From contig CAMHNQ010000005.1 in assembly GCA_946186495.1 (NCBI GenBank), positions 27,703 through 91,702 on the forward strand: a stretch of 64,000 nt of DNA, written 5' to 3'. The notes beneath the pieces were generated by a model, which worked only from the letters and a program-made list of their open reading frames with translations, searched no databases and was not told the origin of the DNA. Origin of the DNA: an uncultured Bacteroidales bacterium (GTDB lineage: Bacteria; Bacteroidota; Bacteroidia; Bacteroidales; WCHB1-69). Positions 31,013-39,764 of the stretch are shown piece by piece (the first letter of the stretch is position 1; each line of letters starts with the position of its first letter). The position numbers were made by a program, and so were the translations under genes.

Positions 31013-34000
31013 TTATTTATTCTTCACTATAATCTTGCGGGAGTCCACTCTCCTACCCTTTTCATCGTAGAACTGGACGGTGTAGTGGCCGTTGGCGAAG
31101 CGGGAGCAGTCAACCTCCACATGGGTGTCCTCACTTTCCGTTTGCCAGACCAGCCTGCCGACCTCATTATACAGCATCACTTTTCTGACACCCGCAGCAT
31201 TCTCCCAGTTGATGAACAGCGACTGGTGAACAGGATTTGGATAAAGCGTGACCATCGCCTGTTCGGAGTGTTCCTCGATCCCGACGTTGCAATAAAGGTT
31301 GAGGGATATTTCCGTGAAACCGCAGTTGTTGATGCCTCGTGCCGTCAACACGCCGCTGCCGTTGACAGGGGCGTCGAGGATGACATTGTTGGTATTGCCA
31401 TTCATCAGCGTCCAATGGGTGTTGGACACGCGCCACTCGAAGTTGTTGACAAATTCGGGGTTGTTGACGGAGAAGAAGGCATTTCCGTACTGTGTGATGT
31501 TCGGATTGCCGTTGATGGTGTCCAATCGCGGCATCGGGTTGACTGTCAGCAGGAGATTGATGACACTGTCGCAGCCGGCCACGGTCTGCAGTTCGCGGGT
31601 GAAGGTGTAGATGCCGGCCGTATCCATCACGGGGATGTCGAACCCGTACTGGCTGAAGCTTTGATGCTCGCAGATGTCGCCCTCCACGACATAATTGTAG
31701 GTGGGCAAGGTCAGGACAGTGTGCTCCCTGACGGTCGTGCATCCGTTGGCGGCGGTGGCGGTGAGGGTATAGGTGGTGTTCTCGGGTGTCACCATGACGG
31801 TTTGGGTAGTGTCGCCGGTACTCCACAGGAAGTGCGGGGCATCGGAGGCGGCCACCAGCATCGTAGAGTCACCTTGGCAGAGGGAGGTGGCGCCCACGAT
31901 GGTAAGCATCGGGGCAGGCAACTGGTTCACCACCACGCTGGCCGCTTGCGTGCAGCCGTAGCCGTTGGTGGCTGTGACGGAATAGACACCACCAGCGGAG
32001 ATGGTGATGTGTGTCTCTTCGCTGCCCGTGCTCCACAGGTAGTCGTTGTCGCCGGAGACAGAAAGCTCGGCCGTTGTGTTCTCGCAAATCTCGCCCAACC
32101 CGTTGAGGGTGAAGACCGGCACGGGGTTATCGACCACCGTCACTGAGGCGGCTGCCTGGCAACCGTTGGCCGAGGTGGCAGTCACCGTGTAGGCACCATA
32201 TGCAGACACCGTTATGCTGGAATCGGAAGCTCCTGTACTCCACAAGTAGGTGTCGGCATTGGAGGCGGTAAGGAGGGTGGACTGACCATGGCAGATGGCC
32301 AGGTTTCCAGAGATATGGACATCCGGCAAGGCTTCCACATTGACCATCTTGGTGAAGGTGGCACTACAGCCGTTGGAGTCGTAGCCGACGACTGTATAGG
32401 TGGTGCTGCCGTCAGGCATGGCAGTGATGGCGTCTCCTGTCTCACCGGTTTGCCAGAGGTAGGTGCTGGCGCCTGAGGCGGTCAGCACGGCAGGGCTGCC
32501 GGCACAAACGAGGCCGGGGCCTGCAATAGCGACTGTCGGGTTCTCCCGCACCACCACCGCGACGGAGTCGGTGCGGGTACAGTTCATGGAATTCGTGGCG
32601 GTGACAGCGTAGTATCCCGGACTGCTGACGGTGATGGCATTGCCCGTCACGCCCGTGCTCCAGACGTAACTGTTGCCGCCGCTCACGGTAAGGGTGGTGC
32701 TTTGGCCGTCACAGATGGCGGTGCTTCCGCTGAAGACAACCGACGGAAGCACGTTGACGGTAACAGTCGCCGTTGTGACGGACGAACATCCGAAAGCATT
32801 GTAAGCCGTCACCGTATAGTTTGCGCTGAGATTCGGATAAACTGCTATGGACTGTGAAGTGCTGCCCGTACTCCATTGGTAAGAGGCACCGCCCGTGGCT
32901 GTCAGCACGGTGGACTGTCCCATGCAAATGGTACGACCACCGAGGATCTGCACATCGGGAAGGGCTTCCACGTTCACGACCTTATAGACCGTATTCGTGC
33001 AGCCGTTGGAATCGGTGCCCACGACGCTATAGGTGGTGGTGGTCTCCGGGGAGACCGCAATCTGCACGGCCGTCTCGCCGGTGTTCCACAGATAGCTCCC
33101 TGCACCCGTGGCCGTCAACGTGGCCACTGTGCCGGCACAAATATGGTTGTCGCTGAGGATCTGCACCTGCGGCTTCGGGTTGAACCTCACATAGACGGAA
33201 TCTTTCTTGGCACAGCCCTGTGAGTTGGTGGCGGTCACGAAGTAATAGCCCGTGCTGCCGACGACGATGTTGTTGGTTTGCGACCCTGTGGACCAACTGT
33301 AGGTGCTGGCGCCGAAGGCCGTCACCGTGGTAACCGACCCGGCGCAGACATTGAGGTTGCCGCTGAAAGTCACTTCCGGGAGAGCATTTACCGACACCGT
33401 GACCGCTTGGCTCGACATGCAGCCGTAGGCGTTGGAGGCCGTCACCGAATAGGACTGGGTAGAGGTGGGCGAAACGGTAAGGTTGCCGCCCGTGGCTCCC
33501 GTGTTCCAGTAGTAGGCGATGCCGCCCGTGGCCGTCAGCGTAGTACTGCTGCCCTTGCAGACAGTCAAGGAGCCGGAAATCTGCGGCGACGGCAGCTCAT
33601 GCACCACCAGTCCCCGGGAGGCTGTGGCCGTACAGCCATATTCGTTTGTGGCCGTCACCGTGTACTGGCCCGCTTCACTGACAGTGGTGGTCACGTTATG
33701 ATCCCCATTGCTCCAGCTATATTGAAGCTGTCCTTCTCCAGTGGCCGTGAACGTGGTGTTCTGTCCCAGACAGATGGAATTGTTGCCGATGATGTTCACT
33801 TGAGGCGGGTTATAAACCGTGACGATGGCATGATACACCCTCGAACATTGGTTGGCGTTCGTGATGGTCACGGTGTAGTCCCCAGCCTCGCTGACGGTAA
33901 TACGGCTCTGGTGGCTGCCCGTGGACCACGTGTAGGTGCAACCCACCGGGGCGTCAGTGGACAGTTGAACTTGCCCGCCGGCACAGAGAGATTCGGTCTC

Positions 34001-37000
34001 CGTCACCGTGGCAACCGGTCGTGGGTTGACTGTCAGGGTTTTGGTGGCGACAGCGGTGCAACCATTTGCCCCTGTGGCGGTTACGGTATAGGAGGCTGCG
34101 GTCGTTATAGCGATGGAGGGGGTATATTGGCCAGTACTCCACTGGTAAGCCACACCTCCTGTGGCCTCCATCGTGGCCGTGTCACCCTGGCAGACCGATG
34201 ACGGTCCGGTGACATACAGCATGGGGAGTGACTTCACCGTCACCTGGGTGGAGGCTGTATTGACGCATCCGTTTTCGTCAGTCACCAGCACCGTGTAGGT
34301 GGTGTTGATGGCCGGAGTCACCGAAATGGAGGCCGTATTCTGCCCTGAACTCCAGTTATAGGTGCCGGCGGATGAGATGGCGGTCAGGGTGACGTTCTCC
34401 CCTCTACAGACTTCCAAGTTGCCAAGCACATTGACCGTCGGAATCGGGTTCACCAACACGGTGGCCGATGTAGTGGCCGTACAGCCGTAGGAGTTGGTGG
34501 CCGTCACCGAATAGGTTCCGGTCGCGTTTACCGTAATCATAGGCTGCGTACTGCCATTGTCCCATACATAACTGCTACCGCCGGAAGCGCGCAACGTGGT
34601 GGTCTGGTTCTGGCAGATGGTCAGCGTGCCGCTGATGGTGGGCGCGGTGATGGAATATTCGTTGACATTCGCGGAGAGCGTATTTGTGCAGCCGTTCACA
34701 TTCGTCACCGTGAGGGTGTACTGGCCGGGAGTCGTGATGTTGATGCTGGCCGACGTGCTTCCGTCGAACCAACGGTAAGTGTTGCCCGCATCACCCGTGG
34801 CCGTCAGCGTGGTGCTCTCCCCATGGCAGAAGCTCCGGTTGCCCGTGATGCTGGCCGTCACCGGCGATTGGGTAACCGTCACACTCTTCGAGGCCGAGCA
34901 TCCGTGCTGATCCCTGCCGGTAACCGTGTAACTACCAACATAAGAAGCGGTTATAGACTGAGACAATTCGCCGGAATTCCATTCGTAGGAGGTCGCCCCT
35001 GAAGCCGTCAGCGTGGTGCTGCCGCCTTGGCAGATGGTCGTGCGGCCATTGATCCTCATGACCGGCAGCGGATGCACCGTCACCGTCACCGATGCCGTGT
35101 TCTGGCATCCGTTCATGTCACTGGCCGTCACCGTGTAGATGCCGCCCGCCGACACCGTGATGCGGTCGGCGAACCAGTTGTTGCTCCAACGGTAGCCAAT
35201 GCCGCCCGATACGACAATCGTCGTGCTCTCGCCTTCGCATATGCTGGTACTGCCCGCAAGGGTCAACTCCGGCAGCGGATTCACGGTCACCGTGGTGCTC
35301 TTCGTCTGCGAACAACCGTAAACATTCGTGACCGTCACATAGTAGGTGGTGCTTTCCGACGGGGCTATGCGCAGGGAATCCGACGTGCTGCCGTCCCCCC
35401 AAACGTAGGAGGCGCCCCCCATTGCCCTCAGCAACAAACTGTTGCCCTCGCAGACATTGTTACTGCCCGAAATCCAAGCATTGGGCAGCGGCGCGTCAAT
35501 GACCTGAACCGTGTCTACGGCCGTACATCCGTTGGCACCGGAAACCGTCACCGAGTAGGCGCCAGGAAGAGTCACCGTGACAGACGACTGCGTGCCGCCG
35601 TTACTCCACGAATAGGAACTGCCCGTGGACTGAGCCGTCAAAGTCACCGCACTGCCCGCACACATGTAAGCCGTGTCGGCAATCAACAGCGTTGGAGAAT
35701 CCTTCACCTCCAAGCGGACATAGAAGACAGAATCGCAAAGACCGGAGACCGCACGGGTGATGTAACGGTAAGTGCCGGCCTGCGTCAACAGGCTGTCGAA
35801 CACCGTCAGAGGCAGGTCGTTGGAACATGCCTCCCTGAGAATGGTGTCATTGTTGACAACGGCCGGATTGATAGTCAGCAAGATGGAGACCACACTGTCG
35901 CAGCCCGACACCGTTTGGAGAACTTGCTCGTGATAGCCCGGAGTCGTGTAGGAAACCCCGTTGAAAACGTAAGGCAGGTCGTATTCGTCCGCCAGCACAG
36001 GAATGACCTCATCCCGATAGGTGGGCAGGTGGTTTACGGTCAAGGTGACGATACTGTCATACCCGCTGAAGTGGTAGGTGAAACGGTGCTCACCCGCCGT
36101 GGTGAGCGTGTCGCCGAGGAATTCCACAGGTTCGTTGGCGCAGACCGTCGTGTCCATGTTCACGAGATAAATCGGCAGCACCGTGAGGTTCAAGGTGTAA
36201 AACGTATCGCACTGCGTCGTGGAAGAGGGGTCAACGGGCACACGCACCGTATAGACACCGCTTTCGCTATAACTGTTTCCGTGATATGCATACGGAATGC
36301 CGTTGCGGGTGACCGTCACATAGTTTGTGATTGTCGGGTTGGGAATCACAAGCAGGTTGAGGGTGACAGAAGCGCTGTCACATCCCTGCCTGTTTTTCAG
36401 CACATGTGTGTAATAACCCGGCACACTGCAGGTCTGACCGTAATAGCTGACCGGCAGCTCGCTGGCGCAGACCGTCATGGCGGTCGTGTCGTAGGCCACC
36501 TGGTGATTCAGGGTCAGCAGCAAGGAATGGTAGTCCAAGCATCCTGTACTATTCGTGTCAATAAAGGTGTGGAAAGTGGAGGCCGTAAAGGTGCTGTCAT
36601 GGAAAGTGTAGCTGCTTTCAGGAGTACACACCACAACAGTGTCCCTCTCAGAAGGATACTGGTTGAGGGTCAGCACCGTATATTGGAAGCAAACCGAATC
36701 GGGTTCGTTGTCGATGGTATAGGTACCCGGAGCGGTGAACACATGGACGGAGTCGTACGAGTACGGGAAGTCTTCGGCGCAAAGGGTCAAGGTCTCCTCA
36801 TTAACCAAAGCTCCGGTCACACTCAGCACAAGCGTCAGCAGGACGCTGTCGCAGCCATATTGGTTCTTGAGGGTCACATAGTGGGTACCCGCCGTGCTGA
36901 TGGGGATGCCGTGATAAAAGTACGGCAAATCGACGGAACAGACCGTCACCGTTTCCGTGATACGCAACGACTCGGAAGGGTTCACCGTCAGTTGCAGGAC

Positions 37001-37717
37001 ATGCGCGGCAGTGCAGCCACGTTCGTCCGTATAGGGAATCGTAAAGGTACCAGAGGTGTCGAACTGCTGTCCGTGGAACGAATACGGAATCTGGTTCTGA
37101 CAGACAGTCGCCCTGGTCGTGTCGGTTTGCATCGGATAGCGTGTCACTCTGTAGGTGCGCACCATGGGGCATCCGTTACTGTCTGGTCCAAGGGGGAGGT
37201 TGTATTCGCCCGGTACAGAAAAGGTGATTCCGTCATAGAGTACCGAAGGCTGGTCGTAGCAGAGTGCAAGGTCAACGACTTCATGCAGGCCGTCAAGGAC
37301 TTCCAATTGCAGAAGAGTCAGGGCGCTGTCGCATCCGGCCACAGAGGAGGAGTTAATCCAGTATTCGCCGGTTTCGGTATAGAAATTCTTTCGGAAAGCA
37401 TACGGCAGATTGTCACGGCACACCTGAGCCGCCACAGTGTCGCGCACCGCATAGCTCTGTCCCACAGAGATACGGTAAACCTTCAATTCGGCGACATAGA
37501 TGACACCCTGGTCGGCCACGCTGACAGGGATTTCCACGACTGTATCGTGGTAATAGACGGAATTGTTAGCCGAGAGCAGTACGCTGTCGCATCCGAACTC
37601 CTGGAAATAAAGGGTGTCCGTATGATGCTGTGGATTCTGCGCGAAGACAGATCCGGCGCAGAGTGTGAGGAGTGCCATTACAGCCAGTAATTGTCTGAAA
37701 ATCATTACTTTTTTCAT
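31013..37717 (-). CDS. Giant T9SS-secreted Ig-like repeat surface protein (2234 aa)
   Basis: This is a large exported, probably surface-displayed protein. A signal peptide (about residues 1-26, ending SVFAQ) is followed by an N-terminal region of about ten modules around 60-75 residues long with GCDSVLL- or GCDSALT-type ends. Next come about 19 Ig-like modules of around 75 residues with the pattern ICxGxSTTLTATGxxxYxWSTG, then YTVTATNxxGC and VTVNPLP. The C-terminus is a T9SS sorting domain starting VTLYPNPVHQSLFINW and ending DSRKIIVKNK. Each Ig module has a pair of Cys residues. Adhesion to host or polymer surfaces is likely but not shown. It has its own promoter at 37768 and a palindrome beyond the stop. 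It shares repeat themes with the 7907-residue protein but lacks MBG and InlB modules. Confidence 0.9.
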   Translation of the reverse strand: MKKVMIFRQLLAVMALLTLCAGSVFAQNPQHHTDTLYFQEFGCDSVLLSANNSVYYHDTVVEIPVSVADQGVIYVAELKVYRISVGQSYAVRDTVAAQVCRDNLPYAFRKNFYTETGEYWINSSSVAGCDSALTLLQLEVLDGLHEVVDLALCYDQPSVLYDGITFSVPGEYNLPLGPDSNGCPMVRTYRVTRYPMQTDTTRATVCQNQIPYSFHGQQFDTSGTFTIPYTDERGCTAAHVLQLTVNPSESLRITETVTVCSVDLPYFYHGIPISTAGTHYVTLKNQYGCDSVLLTLVLSVTGALVNEETLTLCAEDFPYSYDSVHVFTAPGTYTIDNEPDSVCFQYTVLTLNQYPSERDTVVVCTPESSYTFHDSTFTASTFHTFIDTNSTGCLDYHSLLLTLNHQVAYDTTAMTVCASELPVSYYGQTCSVPGYYTHVLKNRQGCDSASVTLNLLVIPNPTITNYVTVTRNGIPYAYHGNSYSESGVYTVRVPVDPSSTTQCDTFYTLNLTVLPIYLVNMDTTVCANEPVEFLGDTLTTAGEHRFTYHFSGYDSIVTLTVNHLPTYRDEVIPVLADEYDLPYVFNGVSYTTPGYHEQVLQTVSGCDSVVSILLTINPAVVNNDTILREACSNDLPLTVFDSLLTQAGTYRYITRAVSGLCDSVFYVRLEVKDSPTLLIADTAYMCAGSAVTLTAQSTGSSYSWSNGGTQSSVTVTLPGAYSVTVSGANGCTAVDTVQVIDAPLPNAWISGSNNVCEGNSLLLRAMGGASYVWGDGSTSDSLRIAPSESTTYYVTVTNVYGCSQTKSTTVTVNPLPELTLAGSTSICEGESTTIVVSGGIGYRWSNNWFADRITVSAGGIYTVTASDMNGCQNTASVTVTVHPLPVMRINGRTTICQGGSTTLTASGATSYEWNSGELSQSITASYVGSYTVTGRDQHGCSASKSVTVTQSPVTASITGNRSFCHGESTTLTATGDAGNTYRWFDGSTSASINITTPGQYTLTVTNVNGCTNTLSANVNEYSITAPTISGTLTICQNQTTTLRASGGSSYVWDNGSTQPMITVNATGTYSVTATNSYGCTATTSATVLVNPIPTVNVLGNLEVCRGENVTLTAISSAGTYNWSSGQNTASISVTPAINTTYTVLVTDENGCVNTASTQVTVKSLPMLYVTGPSSVCQGDTATMEATGGVAYQWSTGQYTPSIAITTAASYTVTATGANGCTAVATKTLTVNPRPVATVTETESLCAGGQVQLSTDAPVGCTYTWSTGSHQSRITVSEAGDYTVTITNANQCSRVYHAIVTVYNPPQVNIIGNNSICLGQNTTFTATGEGQLQYSWSNGDHNVTTTVSEAGQYTVTATNEYGCTATASRGLVVHELPSPQISGSLTVCKGSSTTLTATGGIAYYWNTGATGGNLTVSPTSTQSYSVTASNAYGCMSSQAVTVSVNALPEVTFSGNLNVCAGSVTTVTAFGASTYSWSTGSQTNNIVVGSTGYYFVTATNSQGCAKKDSVYVRFNPKPQVQILSDNHICAGTVATLTATGAGSYLWNTGETAVQIAVSPETTTTYSVVGTDSNGCTNTVYKVVNVEALPDVQILGGRTICMGQSTVLTATGGASYQWSTGSTSQSIAVYPNLSANYTVTAYNAFGCSSVTTATVTVNVLPSVVFSGSTAICDGQSTTLTVSGGNSYVWSTGVTGNAITVSSPGYYAVTATNSMNCTRTDSVAVVVRENPTVAIAGPGLVCAGSPAVLTASGASTYLWQTGETGDAITAMPDGSTTYTVVGYDSNGCSATFTKMVNVEALPDVHISGNLAICHGQSTLLTASNADTYLWSTGASDSSITVSAYGAYTVTATSANGCQAAASVTVVDNPVPVFTLNGLGEICENTTAELSVSGDNDYLWSTGSEETHITISAGGVYSVTATNGYGCTQAASVVVNQLPAPMLTIVGATSLCQGDSTMLVAASDAPHFLWSTGDTTQTVMVTPENTTYTLTATAANGCTTVREHTVLTLPTYNYVVEGDICEHQSFSQYGFDIPVMDTAGIYTFTRELQTVAGCDSVINLLLTVNPMPRLDTINGNPNITQYGNAFFSVNNPEFVNNFEWRVSNTHWTLMNGNTNNVILDAPVNGSGVLTARGINNCGFTEISLNLYCNVGIEEHSEQAMVTLYPNPVHQSLFINWENAAGVRKVMLYNEVGRLVWQTESEDTHVEVDCSRFANGHYTVQFYDEKGRRVDSRKIIVKNK

Positions 37718-37767
37718 ATCACAATTTTATAATACCATCAATTTAAAGTTATCAACAAAAAAATGTG

Positions 37768-37775
37768 CAAAAATA
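37768..37775 (-). promoter_or_regulatory. Bacteroidota -7 box (TATTTTTG, minus strand) for the 2234-aa protein gene
   Basis: CAAAAATA on the plus strand is TATTTTTG on the minus strand, giving a leader of about 45 nt to the ATG at 37717. A -33 element is not clear. Confidence 0.55.
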
Positions 37776-37886
37776 CGATTTTTATCAATGACAGCGGCAC
37801 TTCAGAACAAAAAAAAGGTTACGTGGAAGCCAGTAAATTCAATTTGACCAAATTTAAATTTTTCAAGTTTCGCATGTTGTTTTCAA

Positions 37887-38224
37887 CTATATGTATCTTA
37901 GAAAAAAGTCTTTTCTTGCAAAGGTGTTGTCATTCTCGATGCCGAGACTCGCGTCCGCACGCTTTTTCCGGCCACGGCACAGTGTGCCGATGCGGGACAA
38001 TTCCCCTTCTATTTTAGAAGGCCGGGGTAGTAATATGTGAAACACCTTCAAACCGAGACTTTCCAGATACTTGTCCCGTTGTGCGTCATAATCAGCCTTC
38101 CCAACGCATTCTCGGCCATGTTGCCAGCCCTTCGATTCTTGCGAGCATAGCCCAACAACGTCCTGTTTTCAGGGAGATTATGGACGTAATGGTCTTTGAT
38201 TCGAATATCGTTGATGAGGGTCAT
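37887..38224 (-). pseudogene. DUF559-type endonuclease-fold gene remnant
   Basis: Two pieces of one gene read in different frames on the minus strand. From an ATG at 38224, MTLINDIRIKDHYVHNLPEN leads to NRRAGNMAENALGRL, the usual N-terminal part. After a frame change near 38085 the C-terminal part reads DYDAQRDKYLESLGLKVFHI, then LLPRPSKIEGELS, and stops at 37887-37889. About 60-70 residues of the catalytic core are absent, so a deletion with a frameshift has destroyed the gene. Intact relatives are vsr-like PD-(D/E)XK nucleases of unknown role. Confidence 0.72.
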
Positions 38225-38245
38225 TTTTCACAAGGAATTCTGATG

Positions 38246-38330
38246 TTTTATATTACTACCCCGCCCTACGGGCACCCCTTCTAAAATAGAAAGGGAGTTC
38301 GCCCGCGCCGCAGCGGCCTGCTGCGGCCGG
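38246..38330 (+). pseudogene. Second, inverted DUF559 C-terminal fragment
   Basis: On the plus strand this reads FILLPRPTGTPSKIEREFAR, homologous to LLPRPSKIEGELS of the minus-strand remnant. At DNA level the stretch 38250-38300 is an inverted copy of 37999-38036 (shared core TTCTATTTTAGAAGG and GGGGTAGTAATAT). The two fragments face each other with C-termini outward. Confidence 0.6.
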
Positions 38331-38385
38331 AAACATTCTTCACACGCTTGTTTTTCTTCTTTTTTTAACATGCGAAACTTGAATT

Positions 38386-38488
38386 TTGAGTCCACTTGAA
38401 AAAGTGGTTTTCATTAAAAGCAATATTTGATTGTCAATGTGTTAGAAACAAATAAACAGCTAATCTTGACTTTTTCAAGTGGACTCAA
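38386..38488. mobile_element. 103-bp element with perfect 20-bp inverted repeats (MITE-like or IS remnant)
   Basis: The left arm TTGAGTCCACTTGAAAAAGT (38386-38405) and the right arm (38469-38488) are exact inverted copies, with 63 bp of AT-rich sequence between. No transposase gene is present. The size fits a miniature inverted-repeat element or the two ends of an IS left after deletion. No target-site duplication was recognised. Confidence 0.65.
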
Positions 38489-38940
38489 TTTTGTAACCCT
38501 TTATTCAGATACTGCAAATAGAAAAAGTAGGGTAAGAGTAGACTTAGCCTTTTTGTCAAAAAGTATCTACTGGTACACACCAAAAAAAGCCTTACCCCAA
38601 CCAGGAATAAGGCTATATGGAATTTTCAGTGTCAAAACGCCAACCCGCACCCGCCGCGCCGTCGGGCTTTTCGCTACAATGTTTTTTGCCTCCCGCCTCC
38701 ACATAGGCGTGCCTTCATCTGCCCTCATCCCATTAACCGAAACCTCTTGACCTTCTGAAAAAGCAAAAAACATCTCCGCTGCAATCCCTAACGCACGCCC
38801 GTCCGCAATCCCGTTTCGCAACGTTCCCGCGTCCCCTCGCACACTCCTTTTGTCCGCACCGCGAACGCACCGTTCCAACGTATCCTCGGCGGCCGACATC
38901 CGCGAACAGAGTTTGTTCTGCTGGCGGCCACCGCCTAACA

Positions 38941-39687
38941 CTATCGAGATCCGAAAATCTTGAAACTCCCCAGATGCCACTTCTGCAGCCGGAACTGCAG
39001 CGACGTCAGCAGCACCCCGAAACCGTAACGGCAACTGCGTCGGAAGTTGATGGAGGAGGCCTCCGGGAAATATTTCGTCGGACAGGTGATCTCCCCTATG
39101 CCGAAACCGGCATAGACGATCTGCGCGAGCATCTGGTTGTCAAACACGAAGTCGTCCGAATCACGCATGAAGTCTATGGTCTCCAGCACCTCACGGCTGA
39201 AAGCCCTGTAGCCAGTGTGATACTCTGACAGTTTCTGGCCGATCATCACATTCTCGAACCAGGTCAGGCAACGGTTGAAGAAGTACTTGTAGCGGGGCAT
39301 GCCCCCTTTCAGCGCCCCGTTGCCTAAAATGCGCGAGGCCAGCACCACCGGATAGAGCCCGTTGACTATCATGTAGGAAATCGGGGCCACCAATTGGGGG
39401 GTGTACTGATAGTCGGGATGAAGCATGACGACCACATCTGCCCCCAGCGACAACGCCTTCCGGTAGCACGTCTTCTGGTTGCCGCCATAGCCTTTGTTGG
39501 TCTCATGGCGGATGACGTGGTGTATGCCCAAGGACTCCGCCACCGCGACGGTTTCGTCCGAGGAACAGTCATCCACGAGAATCACCTCGTCCACTATGTC
39601 CATTGGGATTTCCTCGTAGGTTTTCCTCAGGGTCTGCGCGGCATTGTATGCCGGCATCACCACTACTATTTTCTTTCCTTTCAACAT
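38941..39687 (-). CDS. Family 2 glycosyltransferase, dolichol-phosphate-mannose-synthase-like
   Basis: This is a 248-residue cytoplasmic GT2 enzyme that probably transfers a sugar from a nucleotide donor to a lipid phosphate carrier. The N-terminal GT-A fold is clear: VVVMPAYNAAQTLRKTYEEI, EVILVDDCSSDET (Asp39, Asp40) and the metal-site region MLHPDYQY. The later segment GYRAFSREVLETIDF fits polyprenyl-phosphate sugar synthases. No membrane helices are evident beyond the domain. It stands alone between the gene-poor region and the giant gene, separated from the latter by a terminator. It might supply sugar for protein or surface glycosylation, which is inference. Confidence 0.88.
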   Translation of the reverse strand: MLKGKKIVVVMPAYNAAQTLRKTYEEIPMDIVDEVILVDDCSSDETVAVAESLGIHHVIRHETNKGYGGNQKTCYRKALSLGADVVVMLHPDYQYTPQLVAPISYMIVNGLYPVVLASRILGNGALKGGMPRYKYFFNRCLTWFENVMIGQKLSEYHTGYRAFSREVLETIDFMRDSDDFVFDNQMLAQIVYAGFGIGEITCPTKYFPEASSINFRRSCRYGFGVLLTSLQFRLQKWHLGSFKIFGSR

Positions 39688-39717
39688 CTGTTCAGTTTTA
39701 GACTTTTAACTTTTAAC

Positions 39718-39746
39718 CAAAAGAGCCGCCAAGTCATGGCGGCTCT
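39718..39746 (-). terminator. Intrinsic terminator of the 7907-residue protein gene
   Basis: Perfect 9-bp arms AGAGCCGCC and GGCGGCTCT flank a 7-nt loop. On the minus strand the stem is followed by TTTT. It lies about 20 bp beyond the stop codon at 39765. Confidence 0.85.
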
Positions 39747-39764
39747 GTACAAAACGCGTATTTT

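Larger units (their letters stand above)
37718..38940. other. Gene-poor 1.2-kb region with decayed elements
   Basis: No intact gene was found. The region holds a promoter (37768-37775), a DUF559 pseudogene (37887-38224), an inverted copy of part of it (38246-38330), a 103-bp inverted-repeat element (38386-38488) and a hairpin with arms AGCCTTA and TAAGGCT (38588-38614). It looks like an accumulation of insertion and deletion scars between two surface-protein units. Confidence 0.7.

Noticed and set aside
35027..37690. 887-codon plus-strand open frame opposite the 2234-residue protein
   Set aside because: It is the reverse of Ig-like repeats and lacks a start context or domain.
38567..39034. 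Minus-strand open frame of 155 codons ending LIPGWGKAFFGVYQ
   Set aside because: It overlaps the 3' end of the GT2 gene, has no promoter and no recognised domain; the C-terminal text looks like translated dispersed repeat DNA.
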